Below, in pieces: positions 54,960-62,932 of a stretch of 64,000 bases of DNA. Both the position numbers and the translations under genes were made by a program. Within the stretch, counting starts at the first letter, position 1. The number at the start of each line of letters is the position of its first letter. The notes beneath the pieces are model-generated. The model saw nothing but the letters and a program-made list of their open reading frames with translations, did not search any database and had not been told where the DNA came from. Origin of the DNA: Haladaptatus pallidirubidus (lineage in GTDB: Archaea; Halobacteriota; Halobacteria; Halobacteriales; Haladaptataceae); NCBI RefSeq assembly GCF_020700235.1, contig NZ_CP085302.1, positions 310,001-374,000 of the forward strand. Direction: 5' to 3'.

Positions 54960-55418
54960 TTATCTCTCCTTTCCAATTTTGAACTGGTCGTGTTCGCTAG
55001 CCGTGTTCAGAACCACGCTAGTGTTGCTTTCATTAATGTCTGCATCACTAAGGAGCGTTTTGATCTGTTGATTCATTTCATCGGTATCTGTATATTTGCC
55101 GATCGCAACGATGTCATGGTCACCGGTGACTTCGTAAACGCTGATCATCTGCGGTTGATTTTGCAGACGAGCAGTGACGTCCGGAAGTGCTGTCCCTTCC
55201 ACTTTGAGTTGAATAACAGCTGTTACATCGTAGCCTAACGAATCATAATCAAGCGTCGGGGTGTAGCCAGTAATGATGTCCGTGTCCTGTAAGTCTTCGA
55301 GGTGATTTGAGACCGTTGCTACCGAGACATCCAAATCTTTGGCAATACCACGGAGACTCGCTCGACCGTCATTCAGTAAGACATTGATTAATTCTGAATC
55401 TAAATTTTCGTAGGTCAT
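54960..55418 (-). CDS. Lrp/AsnC-family regulator
   Basis: 152 residues from ATG 55418 (open frame upstream is SWIM-tail sequence). HTH LDSELINVLLNDGRASLRGI, AKDLDVSVATVSNHLEDLQD, then an AsnC/RAM domain (VTAVIQLKVEGTALPDVTAR, VYEVTGDHDIVAIGKYTDTD). Binds DNA as oligomers and senses an amino acid or similar ligand. Confidence 0.9.
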   Translation of the reverse strand: MTYENLDSELINVLLNDGRASLRGIAKDLDVSVATVSNHLEDLQDTDIITGYTPTLDYDSLGYDVTAVIQLKVEGTALPDVTARLQNQPQMISVYEVTGDHDIVAIGKYTDTDEMNQQIKTLLSDADINESNTSVVLNTASEHDQFKIGKER

Positions 55419-55510
55419 TACACGTGTGATATCGTTCCAGACGCTTACTTCTTGACTAATGTCTAAATACTGCCGGTTGAAAATCAACTCGGTAAGAGAG
55501 AGGACAGAGA

Positions 55511-55681
55511 TTAGTTCGGCAGTTCCGTCCGTCCTGTTTGCATGCATGGCCAGCACGGAAAATCACCGAGACCGTCACAGTCGCAGTCTTCCGGTTCGGC
55601 ATCGTCGTCGTCCTCCGATGGGAACGCAGTCAGTGTGCCGTCGTCCGTCGCGGTTTCGACAGCGGCCAACGCGAGATGAGT
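55511..55681 (-). pseudogene. SWIM zinc-finger relic, copy 10
   Basis: LAAVETATDDGTLTAFPSED, DDDAEPEDCDCDGLGDFPCW, PCMQTGRTELPN and stop. The tail of the cassette with intact CWPC; the zinc finger is missing. Confidence 0.65.
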
Positions 55682-55835
55682 CATGAGCGCCATTAAGCGA
55701 TAACACAGAATTCCAATGAGACGAAAGAAATCGAGGTCTTCAGCACTGATGAAATAGAATATAGCGGTGAAACCTATTCATAGGCTACAAATGGTTATTG
55801 CTCACTAGAGCGACAATCATACGTAGGAATGAGAA

Positions 55836-56471
55836 ATGCAGCGGAAAGCACTCATCGTTGCGATAGTTGGGCCTGATGGCAGTGGGAAAACTACCCAGGC
55901 ACAATTGCTTACCACAAGACTACAAGCAGCGGGATACGATGCCGATTACGTCCATGCTCTCTACTATTTTTCTGACCGTATTCCATATGCTAATCGACTC
56001 CGTAAGCAAGTAGGACCACGAACAGCACGGACAAAAAGACAGACCACTTGGAGCCCCCTCTATCTCCTTCAACGACTCTCATTTGCTACATTCGGTTATC
56101 TATTTGCAGTAGGGACAATCGCGCTGGTCTCACGGTTTTCATCTAACCAGATTGTAGTTTTTGACCGATATTACCACCAATTCCTCTACGACGTGTATGG
56201 GCAAGCGAGTCGTCCACTATCACAATGCCTTCCACAGCCATGGCGAATCATCTATTTACAAGCAGACATAGAGACATTGAGATCTCGCCAAGATACTGAA
56301 GATCGGATGGTCAACGAGCAATATTACGAAACAGTAAATGAGCTATACGCGACGTTAATGACAGATACATGGATGCAAATGCCCGCCAATCTGCCGATTG
56401 TTATGCTCCACGATCAAATCTTCGACGCCGTTCACCACGATCTCGACTGTAATGGCGTTCGGCTTGCCTGA
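55836..56471 (+). CDS. Thymidylate-kinase-like P-loop kinase
   Basis: 211 residues. P-loop VGPDGSGKTT (11-20), DR motif VVFDRYYHQFLYDVYG, LID region ETLRSRQDTEDRM. The fold matches thymidylate kinases but is divergent and more AT-rich than the usual haloarchaeal tmk. It could phosphorylate another nucleotide or nucleoside. Monocistronic. Confidence 0.8.
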   Translation: MQRKALIVAIVGPDGSGKTTQAQLLTTRLQAAGYDADYVHALYYFSDRIPYANRLRKQVGPRTARTKRQTTWSPLYLLQRLSFATFGYLFAVGTIALVSRFSSNQIVVFDRYYHQFLYDVYGQASRPLSQCLPQPWRIIYLQADIETLRSRQDTEDRMVNEQYYETVNELYATLMTDTWMQMPANLPIVMLHDQIFDAVHHDLDCNGVRLA

Positions 56472-56515
56472 ACTATAGTAGACACCAACCGTCTCGTCAA
56501 TTCGCGCACGCACTC

Positions 56516-56869
56516 CTAGCAGGGGAAACCATTAACGCCATCGCGATCGCACTCTGCTGGCTCACCATCGTCTTCGTCCTCTGAGGGGAATGCGTCGAGC
56601 ATCCCGTCGTCAGTCGCGTTCTCGACGGCGGCCATGTGCTTGCAAAACGCACTTCGGTGAACGTGGTGCGGACAGGTGCAGGCCATCGCATCGCCCATTA
56701 CGTCGTCCAGTGTCACGACGTAGTGATGCTCAGCGGGGGGTTGTCGTAGCACTCGTTGGTCACGTCGACCATTCCGGGGGCTTCGACGCGGAAGCCGAAC
56801 TGTTCGGCCTGCGCGCGTTTCTGGGGCCGTCTCGGCAGATTCAAGGGCTACGGGCGATTTCGTACTCAT
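56516..56869 (-). pseudogene. SWIM zinc-finger protein, copy 11 (frame-scrambled N-terminus)
   Basis: MSTKSPVALESAETAP, then about 37 residues out of frame (one extra C near 56820, two extra near 56707, restoring frame), then AEHHYVVTLDDVMGDAMACT, CPHHVHRSAFCKHMAAVENA and GVNGFPC with TAG at the Trp codon, as in copy 4. The ORF is open, so a protein with a novel Arg-rich N-terminus and intact zinc finger could be made. Confidence 0.7.
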
Positions 56870-56901
56870 GGTCTTCTAGCCGTGGCATTAGGAAGACCGG
56901 T

Positions 56902-56923
56902 GCCGGGTGCTACAACACCCGGC
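56902..56923. promoter_or_regulatory. GC-rich hairpin upstream of SWIM copy 11
   Basis: Perfect 8-bp stem GCCGGGTG/CACCCGGC with 6-nt loop, 33 bp upstream of the minus-strand ATG, followed (minus) by ACCGGTCTTCC. Best example of the shared hairpin. Confidence 0.65.
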
Positions 56924-57045
56924 GCGTTTCCACACGCCCGAGGGCACCATTCTTCCTGCCAATTGCTACGTACCAAATGGTTATAAAGCGTGTCCTCTTG
57001 CTTCGCACCAATAGGCTTACATCGGTCAATATCCTACAGGTAGAT

Positions 57046-57399
57046 ATGAGCCGAGAGCGGAATCGAGATACTGGGCGGTTCGTCCAGACTCTCACCCTGG
57101 ACGCCGTTCTTCGAGCGATGCGTGAAGCCAGTGACCCAGTTGTGACGGCGAAAGAACTGAGTGAGCGACTGGATTGCTCGTCAGAAGCCGTCCGACAGAA
57201 ACTAGTCCAGCTTCACGATCAAGGATTAATCGAACGCCGGAAGGTTGGGGCGGGGGCAGTCATTTGGTGGATCGACGATGATGCGGCGGAACCGAGCGGT
57301 ATCAATGTAGACGATCCATTTTGGTCGCTGAAATCAGCTGCTGGTGAGCCGGTCGCGGAAGACGAGATTGACGATATCCTCTACGGTGGGGATGAGTGA
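57046..57399 (+). CDS. HTH antitoxin-like regulator paired with PIN toxin
   Basis: 117 residues from ATG 57046: VVTAKELSERLDCSSEAVRQ, KLVQLHDQGLIERRKVGAGA, VIWWIDDD, then an acidic tail (EDEIDDILYGGDE). Strong relative of 30350. Overlaps the PIN gene by 8 bp. SWIM copy 11 lies upstream on the other strand. Confidence 0.82.
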   Translation: MSRERNRDTGRFVQTLTLDAVLRAMREASDPVVTAKELSERLDCSSEAVRQKLVQLHDQGLIERRKVGAGAVIWWIDDDAAEPSGINVDDPFWSLKSAAGEPVAEDEIDDILYGGDE

Positions 57400-57841
57400 G
57401 CAGCCACAGCCGCTGTTTATCGATACAGGGGCATTCTTTGCGTGGGTAAACACCCGTGCTGGACGCCACGAGACTGCGCAGTCTGTGTTCGATGCGCTTC
57501 GCTGCGAAGCGATTCCGTATCAGCCGTTGTTTACGAGTCGGTACGTACTCTCGGAGCTAGTCACACTCACCAGTCGAAAGGTCAATCATAAGATAACTGC
57601 CGATGCCCTCCAGACGATTCGACGCTCGGAGAGTTTCAATATTCTTCCCGTTGGAGAGGGTGTGTTTGCTGCGGCGTGTGATGAGTTCGAGCGCTATGAC
57701 GACCAGCAGATCTCATTTATTGATCACACAAGTACGGTGCTTGCTCATGAATACGACATTGAGCATATCTTCACCTTTGATCGGGGTTTCACCACCCTCG
57801 GGCTGACTTGTGGTCCTGCAGATATCCATTTCTCAGAGTGA
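57392..57841 (+). CDS. PIN-domain RNase toxin (VapC-like)
   Basis: 149 residues: PLFIDTGAFFAWVNTRAGRH (Asp), LSELVTLTSRKVN (Glu), DDQQISFIDHTSTVLAHEYD (Asp), IFTFDRGFTTLGL (Asp). Same subfamily as 30724, so the two modules are duplicates or independent arrivals of one type. The 134 bp after it are empty. Confidence 0.87.
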   Translation: MSEQPQPLFIDTGAFFAWVNTRAGRHETAQSVFDALRCEAIPYQPLFTSRYVLSELVTLTSRKVNHKITADALQTIRRSESFNILPVGEGVFAAACDEFERYDDQQISFIDHTSTVLAHEYDIEHIFTFDRGFTTLGLTCGPADIHFSE

Positions 57842-57975
57842 TTTTGGTCTGAAGTCCGAGAGGGGCTCTAGATACAAGTGATTTGGAACTATAGCCTACG
57901 CAGTAACGACTCGAAGAACAGCAATTCCAAGAGAGTTGGTGTAGGGGCATAGCCTCTAACACTGATAGAGATCTC

Positions 57976-58605
57976 ATGCCACGAGCTCGCGTGAAAATCA
58001 AACCTCCAGATGATGTGATCGCAGAGTATTCGACGCAGCATCCAGACGAGGAGTATTGGATACTAACTGGTCATCCAATAGAAGACAATCTAGCTTTCAT
58101 AATAGCAGCAGAAACAGCGGATATCGCGGGGTTCGTCCAGTACTTCGCTGATAGTTCAAAGGTGATCTCGTATAACGTACACGATATTGAACACTAAGGA
58201 GGAATAATCGAATTCACTGTGCCTGAGCCAGCACTTCATAAAGCAATATTATCTTCCGGAAATCTCCCAACATATCCACTCGTCGTTCGCAATGGATGGG
58301 TGATCAGCGAAATGATCACCTCGCATGACCGCCTTTCTGACCTCAAACAGGCCTTCGAGCAGAATGATCTCCCGTATGAAATCACCTCACTTACCCAATC
58401 GCTTGAGCCGACCGCCCTGCTAACAGACAAACAACGGGAATTCGTTGTTGCAGCGATTACACAGGGCTATTACGAACAACCTCGCCGCTGCTCACTCACC
58501 GATCTCGCGGAATCAATGGATGTCAGCAAATCCACAGCGAGTCGGATACTACACCGTGCCGAGGGGAAGATTATCAGCCAGTTCATTGGCGACCCCGCGA
58601 TGTAA
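57976..58605 (+). pseudogene. HTH-10 (Bat-type) regulator interrupted by an in-frame TAA
   Basis: Reading in one frame: RARVKIKPPDDVIAEYSTQH (N-terminal sensor start), to YNVHDIEH then TAA (58195-58197), then GGIIEFTVPEPALHKAILSS, MITSHDRLSDLKQAFEQND, and the HTH-10 LLTDKQREFVVAAITQGYYE, RRCSLTDLAESMDVSKSTAS, ILHRAEGKII. Without the stop it is a full-length 209-residue regulator. AAGGAGG overlaps the stop, 16 nt before a GTG (58219), so reinitiation of the second half is conceivable. Confidence 0.8.
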
Positions 58606-58776
58606 CGAAACCAGAACGGTACCAATGAGGTCTCTTCTGCGATCTGAAGGTGTTTCGGGCATCGATGGATCGCCATTGAACCCGATAACCCATGTATTGG
58701 AGTCGAACATGTTTCACCTAGTTCCACATGTTCGCCGTTGTTCCCATCTCATTGTGCTGTAAACTGAGTACTGTTC

Positions 58777-59788
58777 ATGACGACGTACTTCGCGACGATG
58801 GAAAACTGTGTGATCGACATTTCTGAACAGGATGGGCAATGGCAAATCGAGCGCTATCTTGAGGACATTCCGTATTGTCTCTACATCCAACGAACACGAT
58901 ACAGTTTATGTCGGTACTCTCGACGATGGTCTCTTCCGGAGTATTAATGACGGAATGTCCTGGGATACAGTGGGCGGAGAGATCGATTCGAACCGAATTA
59001 CCGCACTTGCAACCGACCCGAACGGTCGTATCTGGGCAGGAACGGAGCCAAGCAATATCTATCGGTCCGACGACGGTGGTGAAACATGGACAAAGAAGTC
59101 TGGTATTTCGGAGTTGGCATCGGAATCGGACTGGAGCTATCCACCACGACCAGAGACACACAATATTCGATGGATCGAACCAGATCCAACCGATTCGGAC
59201 CGAGTGTCTGTTTGTATTGAACAAGGCGCACTAGTGCATACCACTGATGGTGGTGAGACGTGGCTTGATCGAGTGGCAGAGGCACCGCGAGATATCCATC
59301 AACTTCGAATGCATTCAGCGGTACCTGGGCGGCTCTATGCGGCAACTGGAGATGGGGCTGAACGGCACGGAAGAGGATATGCTGAAAGCCATGATCACGG
59401 TGAAACGTGGTACTATCCGAACGACGGGATGGAAAAGCAGTATCTGACGAGTGTTGCAGTAGACGCTGCGAATCCAGATCGAGTGCTTGTATCCGCGTCG
59501 ACACCTCCAAAGCAAATGGATGATTTTGAGGGGCTCTCATCTGCAGTGTATCGTCGTATGTCAGATGGTTCGTGGGAAAAATGTATGTCGGGAATGCCGG
59601 ACGAAGCAGGTCTTACACCGCCAATGATCGCCGCAAATGGGCCGATATCCGGTCGATTTGTCGCAATCGCTAATCGGGGTATTTTCAGAACAATTGACTA
59701 CGGCGATTCGTGGAAGAAGATCACGATAAATTGGCCAGACGAATTTACGGAGCAGCATCCTCGAGCCATTGCCCTTATCGAGAGATGA
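58777..59788 (+). pseudogene. BNR/Asp-box repeat beta-propeller protein, frameshift near the start
   Basis: ATG 58777 encodes MTTYFATMENCVIDISEQDG, QWQIERYLEDIP. A one-base shift near 58868 then leads into STSNEHDTVYVGTLDDGLFR, SINDGMSW, SDDGGETWTKKSG, TTDGGETWLDR, ESHDHGETWYYPND, TIDYGDSWKKI. The five S/T-x-D-x-G-x-x-W Asp-boxes mark a sialidase/VPS10-type propeller, cytosolic (no signal). Alternatively an ATG at 58832 opens the second frame directly (318 residues) and the protein is functional but shortened. Confidence 0.75.
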
Positions 59789-59927
59789 CAGTTGTGGTGG
59801 TTCTATCCCCGCACTAATCTCGTGGTCGACACAGGGACGTTGCTGAAAAGGGAATGTTTCAGATTGTCAAAGCGGCAATCAGTGAAATTCGGTATATTCG
59901 CTTCGACACACGGGAGATAGTGAACTG

Positions 59928-60185
59928 ATGGCTACGATGACAGACGAAAGAGAGCGTGATACGAGTGGGCAATTTGCAGAGGAAACGACTGACGACGATA
60001 TTCCTGAGTCTGTGTTTCTAGTAATGACCGCTCGGTAGGTTGCAGATACGGTTAGAATGGAGCAATGGCCAGTGCATCAGCGGCTCGAGGAGTTGCATGA
60101 ACGTGGTGAGTTGGAACGGGGGAAATTGGGCCCGCGGGTGGTTATCTGGTGGATTCCAGAGGCAATAGATACAGTAGGTGCCTGA
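59928..60185 (+). pseudogene. HTH antitoxin-family protein with internal TAG
   Basis: MATMTDERERDTSGQFAEET, PESVFLVMTAR then TAG (60036-60038), VADTVRMEQWPVHQRLEELH, ERGELERGKLGPRVVIWWIP, EAIDTVGA. Same family as 57046; the stop cuts the HTH. No PIN gene follows. Confidence 0.7.
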
Positions 60186-60270
60186 GTTAGTAATCGCGAT
60201 TTTCCACCCTTCCAGCTTGGTTCTGATTTAATTACTTAGATTTATCATATTTCTCGTCTATTGTACGTGA

Positions 60271-60549
60271 TTAGTCGAAGGTGAGAGAATAGCAGCGTTT
60301 TCGTGCATCGGCAAATGAGAAGCGTGAGTCGACGAGATCGTGTTCTTCGAGTCGAGTGAGTGCGTAGCGAACCGTTCGTGGTGGAAGCAAGGTTTTGTCG
60401 GTGAGTTCAGCCTGCGTGAGCGTATCGTCGTTGTATTCGAGTACTTTCACAACCAGTTTCGCACTTGGTGGGAGCTCAGAAAGCACGTCGGTCGGTGGTT
60501 TTATATCTGGATTGTCTGTGTCTTCTGACGTTTGTACACGTTGTTGCAT
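60271..60549 (-). CDS. Winged-helix (MarR/TrmB-like) regulator
   Basis: 92 residues: VLSELPPSAKLVVKVLEYND, LTQAELTDKTLLPPRTVRYA, LTRLEEHDLVDSRFSFADAR, KRCYSLTFD. A compact, conserved haloarchaeal wHTH. It lies 110 bp downstream of tRNA-Leu on the same strand. Confidence 0.8.
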   Translation of the reverse strand: MQQRVQTSEDTDNPDIKPPTDVLSELPPSAKLVVKVLEYNDDTLTQAELTDKTLLPPRTVRYALTRLEEHDLVDSRFSFADARKRCYSLTFD

Positions 60550-60658
60550 TGGACAACAAATGTGACCAACAACTCAAGACACCTTTGATATGGCAGAGAC
60601 GTCTGTCGGGTTGAAACTGATTTCCCATAGATATCGTTCGGATTGAGTGTAATGGGAA

Positions 60659-60743
60659 TGCGAGGGATGGGATTCGAACCCATGGACGTCTACACGAGCG
60701 GGTCTTAAGCCCACCGCCGTTGGCCTGGCTTAGCAACCCTCGC
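60659..60743 (-). tRNA. tRNA-Leu (anticodon UAA)
   Basis: Minus strand: acceptor GCGAGGG (60743-60737) pairs with CCCTCGC (60666-60660), discriminator A at 60659, no encoded CCA. Anticodon stem GTGGG/CCCGC with loop CTTAAGA gives UAA. Long class-II variable arm, T-arm GGGTTCGAATCCC. 85 nt, all arms form. tRNA genes are common integration sites, but no integrase or att duplicate of its 3' end was seen. Confidence 0.95.
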
Positions 60744-60818
60744 GCGTCAGTCGACTACGTCGGTCAGAATAAGTGATTTACTAATTATGGGAGAGCGCTA
60801 AGAGATGGCTTTGTGCCA

Positions 60819-60903
60819 GGAGCAGTCAATTAATCTCTTTGTGACGAGCGAAATTGCGGAAGAGCTCGGGTGGTCACGTCGGTCAACGGAGACCACGTAT
60901 TGA
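60819..60903 (+). pseudogene. HTH antitoxin-family fragment
   Basis: EQSINLFVTSEIAEELGWSR, RSTETTY and stop; the V-T-S-E-I-A-E-E-L-G-W-S-R-R-S pattern is the HTH start of this family. Ends where SWIM sequence of the opposite strand begins. Confidence 0.45.
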
Positions 60904-60952
60904 TGCTCAGCGGGGTTCTCGTGGCTCTTGTTAATCACGTTGATTATACCAA
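60892..60952 (-). pseudogene. SWIM zinc-finger relic, copy 12
   Basis: Minus strand: LGIINVINKSHENPAEHQYV, matching VDVINESHENPANHHYVV of copy 1. Only about 20 codons remain. Confidence 0.55.
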
Positions 60953-61095
60953 GTGGTCTGTTAAGCGATATCCAGTGAGATTATGTTTCGCCACCAATAT
61001 TATGTAAAAGTTAAAATAAATAGAGAAATTTATATAGAAGGAAAAGTAAGAATCTATTTTCCTTAATGCTAACATTTATTGTATTAGATTTCTAT

Positions 61096-62544
61096 ATGAC
61101 GAAGGCTATGATAAAAAATAGTCGGAGGAAATTCCTCAAACTAGTGGGTACAACTTTCGGTGTGAGCATTGTAGGAACAAACACTACAGCAGGAAAAACA
61201 AAAAAGGATTCACGATTTCTCATCGATCTACGCGAGATATCGCGTTCTGAGGTGCCAAGTGACGTCAAAATCATTCACGATATCTCCCAAATCGACCTAT
61301 TAGCCGCCCGCGGCGACGCAAGTTCGGTCGGCGACGCAGCAGCAACAACCCCGGATATCACTGTTTACCAAGACACCTCCGGTCCAATAGTCGAACGTAA
61401 CGGGCCGACAGTCGATGGGAAGGGTCGAAGTCACAACCACGATGGTCCACCTAAAAATAGCGAATATCAGTGGGACAAACGTGTCCAGGATGTGGATGAT
61501 CTAACTGATAAACCCGGCGGTGGGAAATTCATTCACGATACAACGAAAGGAGCAGGAACTCGCGTGGCTGTTGTCGATACTGGCGTCTATGACGCTCATC
61601 CTGACCTCACCGGAGTGGTTAACGACGAATTATCGGAGAATTTCACTACGGACCAATACGATTGGCGGCCGAACGGAGCAGGCGACCATGGCACGCACGT
61701 TGCTGGAATTATTGCGGCAACAAATAGCAACAGCGGGCCTGACGGTGGCGTTCTTGGCACCGCGCCGAAAACCGAAATCATTTCACATCGAGTGTTTTCC
61801 GGCGTTGAAGAGGAAGGCGCAACGACTGGGGATACCGTTGCGGCGCTTGCTGCCGCCGCAGATAAGGGGTGTGACGCTGCGAATTTCAGCGTCGGCTACA
61901 TCAACTACAATGTTGAGGAACATCCCGAACTTCTCGATATTAAGGAAATCTATCACCGACTTACGAAGTATGTCCGTGCGAAGGGCATGGTCTTCGTGAA
62001 TTCTGCAGGCAACGACTCGATTGACATGAGCAAAGAGAAGTTGCTGAGTCTCCCGACTGAGGTTGAGGGGATCTTTGGTGTTTCTGCAACTGGTCCAATC
62101 GGCTGTGGGTGGGATGGCAAACATAGCGACAACGAGGAGAAATGGCTCACGGGCAATCGGCTGGAAGAGCCAACAACCGAACCCGCATTCTACACGAACT
62201 ACGGGAATGCAGTCGATGTCAGCGCTGCTGGCGGAAACGCCGACCTCGAAGCGCTCGATGGCGGTGTCAAGGGAGCGGAACGGGATCTCGTTTACTCAAC
62301 TATCTACGAGACTGACGAGAGCGGAAACACTGTTGCAGGCTATGGGTGGAAAGCAGGAACTTCAATGGCTGCGCCGCAGGTTACAGGTGCCGTCGCATTA
62401 GTCCGTTCGCTTCGACCGGACGCCAGTGTCGAAGAGGTCGAAACTCTCATCCAGGCGACCGCGAGTGATGCGCCTGGCGGTAAGACTTACCATGGGGCAG
62501 GGCACCTTAATCTGAAGCGTCTCGTCAAGCGCGCCCAAATGTAA
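61096..62544 (+). CDS. Tat-exported subtilisin-like S8 peptidase (halolysin type)
   Basis: 482 residues from ATG 61096 (ATGs at 61066 and 61108 are alternatives). Tat signal SRRKFLKLVG (9-18). Propeptide to about 150. Triad D161 (VVDTGVYDAHPD), H198 (GDHGTHVAG), S423 (AGTSMAAPQVTGA), oxyanion N306 (NSAGND). There is no C-terminal extension (PPC/PKD) as found in classical halolysins. Expected to fold in the cytosol and act outside the cell. The surrounding upstream sequence is very AT-rich (61000-61060). Confidence 0.93.
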   Translation: MTKAMIKNSRRKFLKLVGTTFGVSIVGTNTTAGKTKKDSRFLIDLREISRSEVPSDVKIIHDISQIDLLAARGDASSVGDAAATTPDITVYQDTSGPIVERNGPTVDGKGRSHNHDGPPKNSEYQWDKRVQDVDDLTDKPGGGKFIHDTTKGAGTRVAVVDTGVYDAHPDLTGVVNDELSENFTTDQYDWRPNGAGDHGTHVAGIIAATNSNSGPDGGVLGTAPKTEIISHRVFSGVEEEGATTGDTVAALAAAADKGCDAANFSVGYINYNVEEHPELLDIKEIYHRLTKYVRAKGMVFVNSAGNDSIDMSKEKLLSLPTEVEGIFGVSATGPIGCGWDGKHSDNEEKWLTGNRLEEPTTEPAFYTNYGNAVDVSAAGGNADLEALDGGVKGAERDLVYSTIYETDESGNTVAGYGWKAGTSMAAPQVTGAVALVRSLRPDASVEEVETLIQATASDAPGGKTYHGAGHLNLKRLVKRAQM

Positions 62545-62557
62545 CAGGTAGTCGTTT

Positions 62558-62869
62558 TTATTTTGTGCAGAATTTATTTAAATCATTTATTGTATAATGA
62601 GTTAGTGACTGGTCTCTTCTCGAGATGAAGCGATTCACCTTACCTTTCTGCCCGGATTTGCTTCCTTTCCTACGACGGCATGCCGAGAGTGATGTGATCC
62701 AGGCTCTTTCGTATACGTAGTAGATAATTGTCTTGACTGCGCTAATTGCAATGCCGATGTTGAGTGCTTCATTTATATTACCAACAAGCACCCACGTGAT
62801 TCCAATCGTGAGCGCAAGAATGAGTAGTCGATAAATAACTATTTTAATGGCAAAAATTAAATAATTCTG
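62558..62869 (-). CDS. DUF2061-like membrane protein, start unclear
   Basis: Minus strand: IFAIKIVIYRLLILALTIGI, TWVLVGNINEALNIGIAISA, VKTIIYYVYERAWITS is a near-complete DUF2061 domain (K-x-x-x-Y-R...VKTxxYYxHERxW). No ATG/GTG precedes the first helix in frame; the first GTG is at 62791 within the domain. The C-terminus has an atypical basic tail (RRRKGSKSGQKGK). Possibly 5'-truncated. Confidence 0.6.
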   Translation of the reverse strand, partial: QNYLIFAIKIVIYRLLILALTIGITWVLVGNINEALNIGIAISAVKTIIYYVYERAWITSLSACRRRKGSKSGQKGKVNRFISRRDQSLTHYTINDLNKFCTK

Positions 62870-62932
62870 GTGGGGGAGTACGGTAAATCATTAGTTCGTT
62901 CTTCGGAATTCAATAAGTGAGGGAATGAAATG

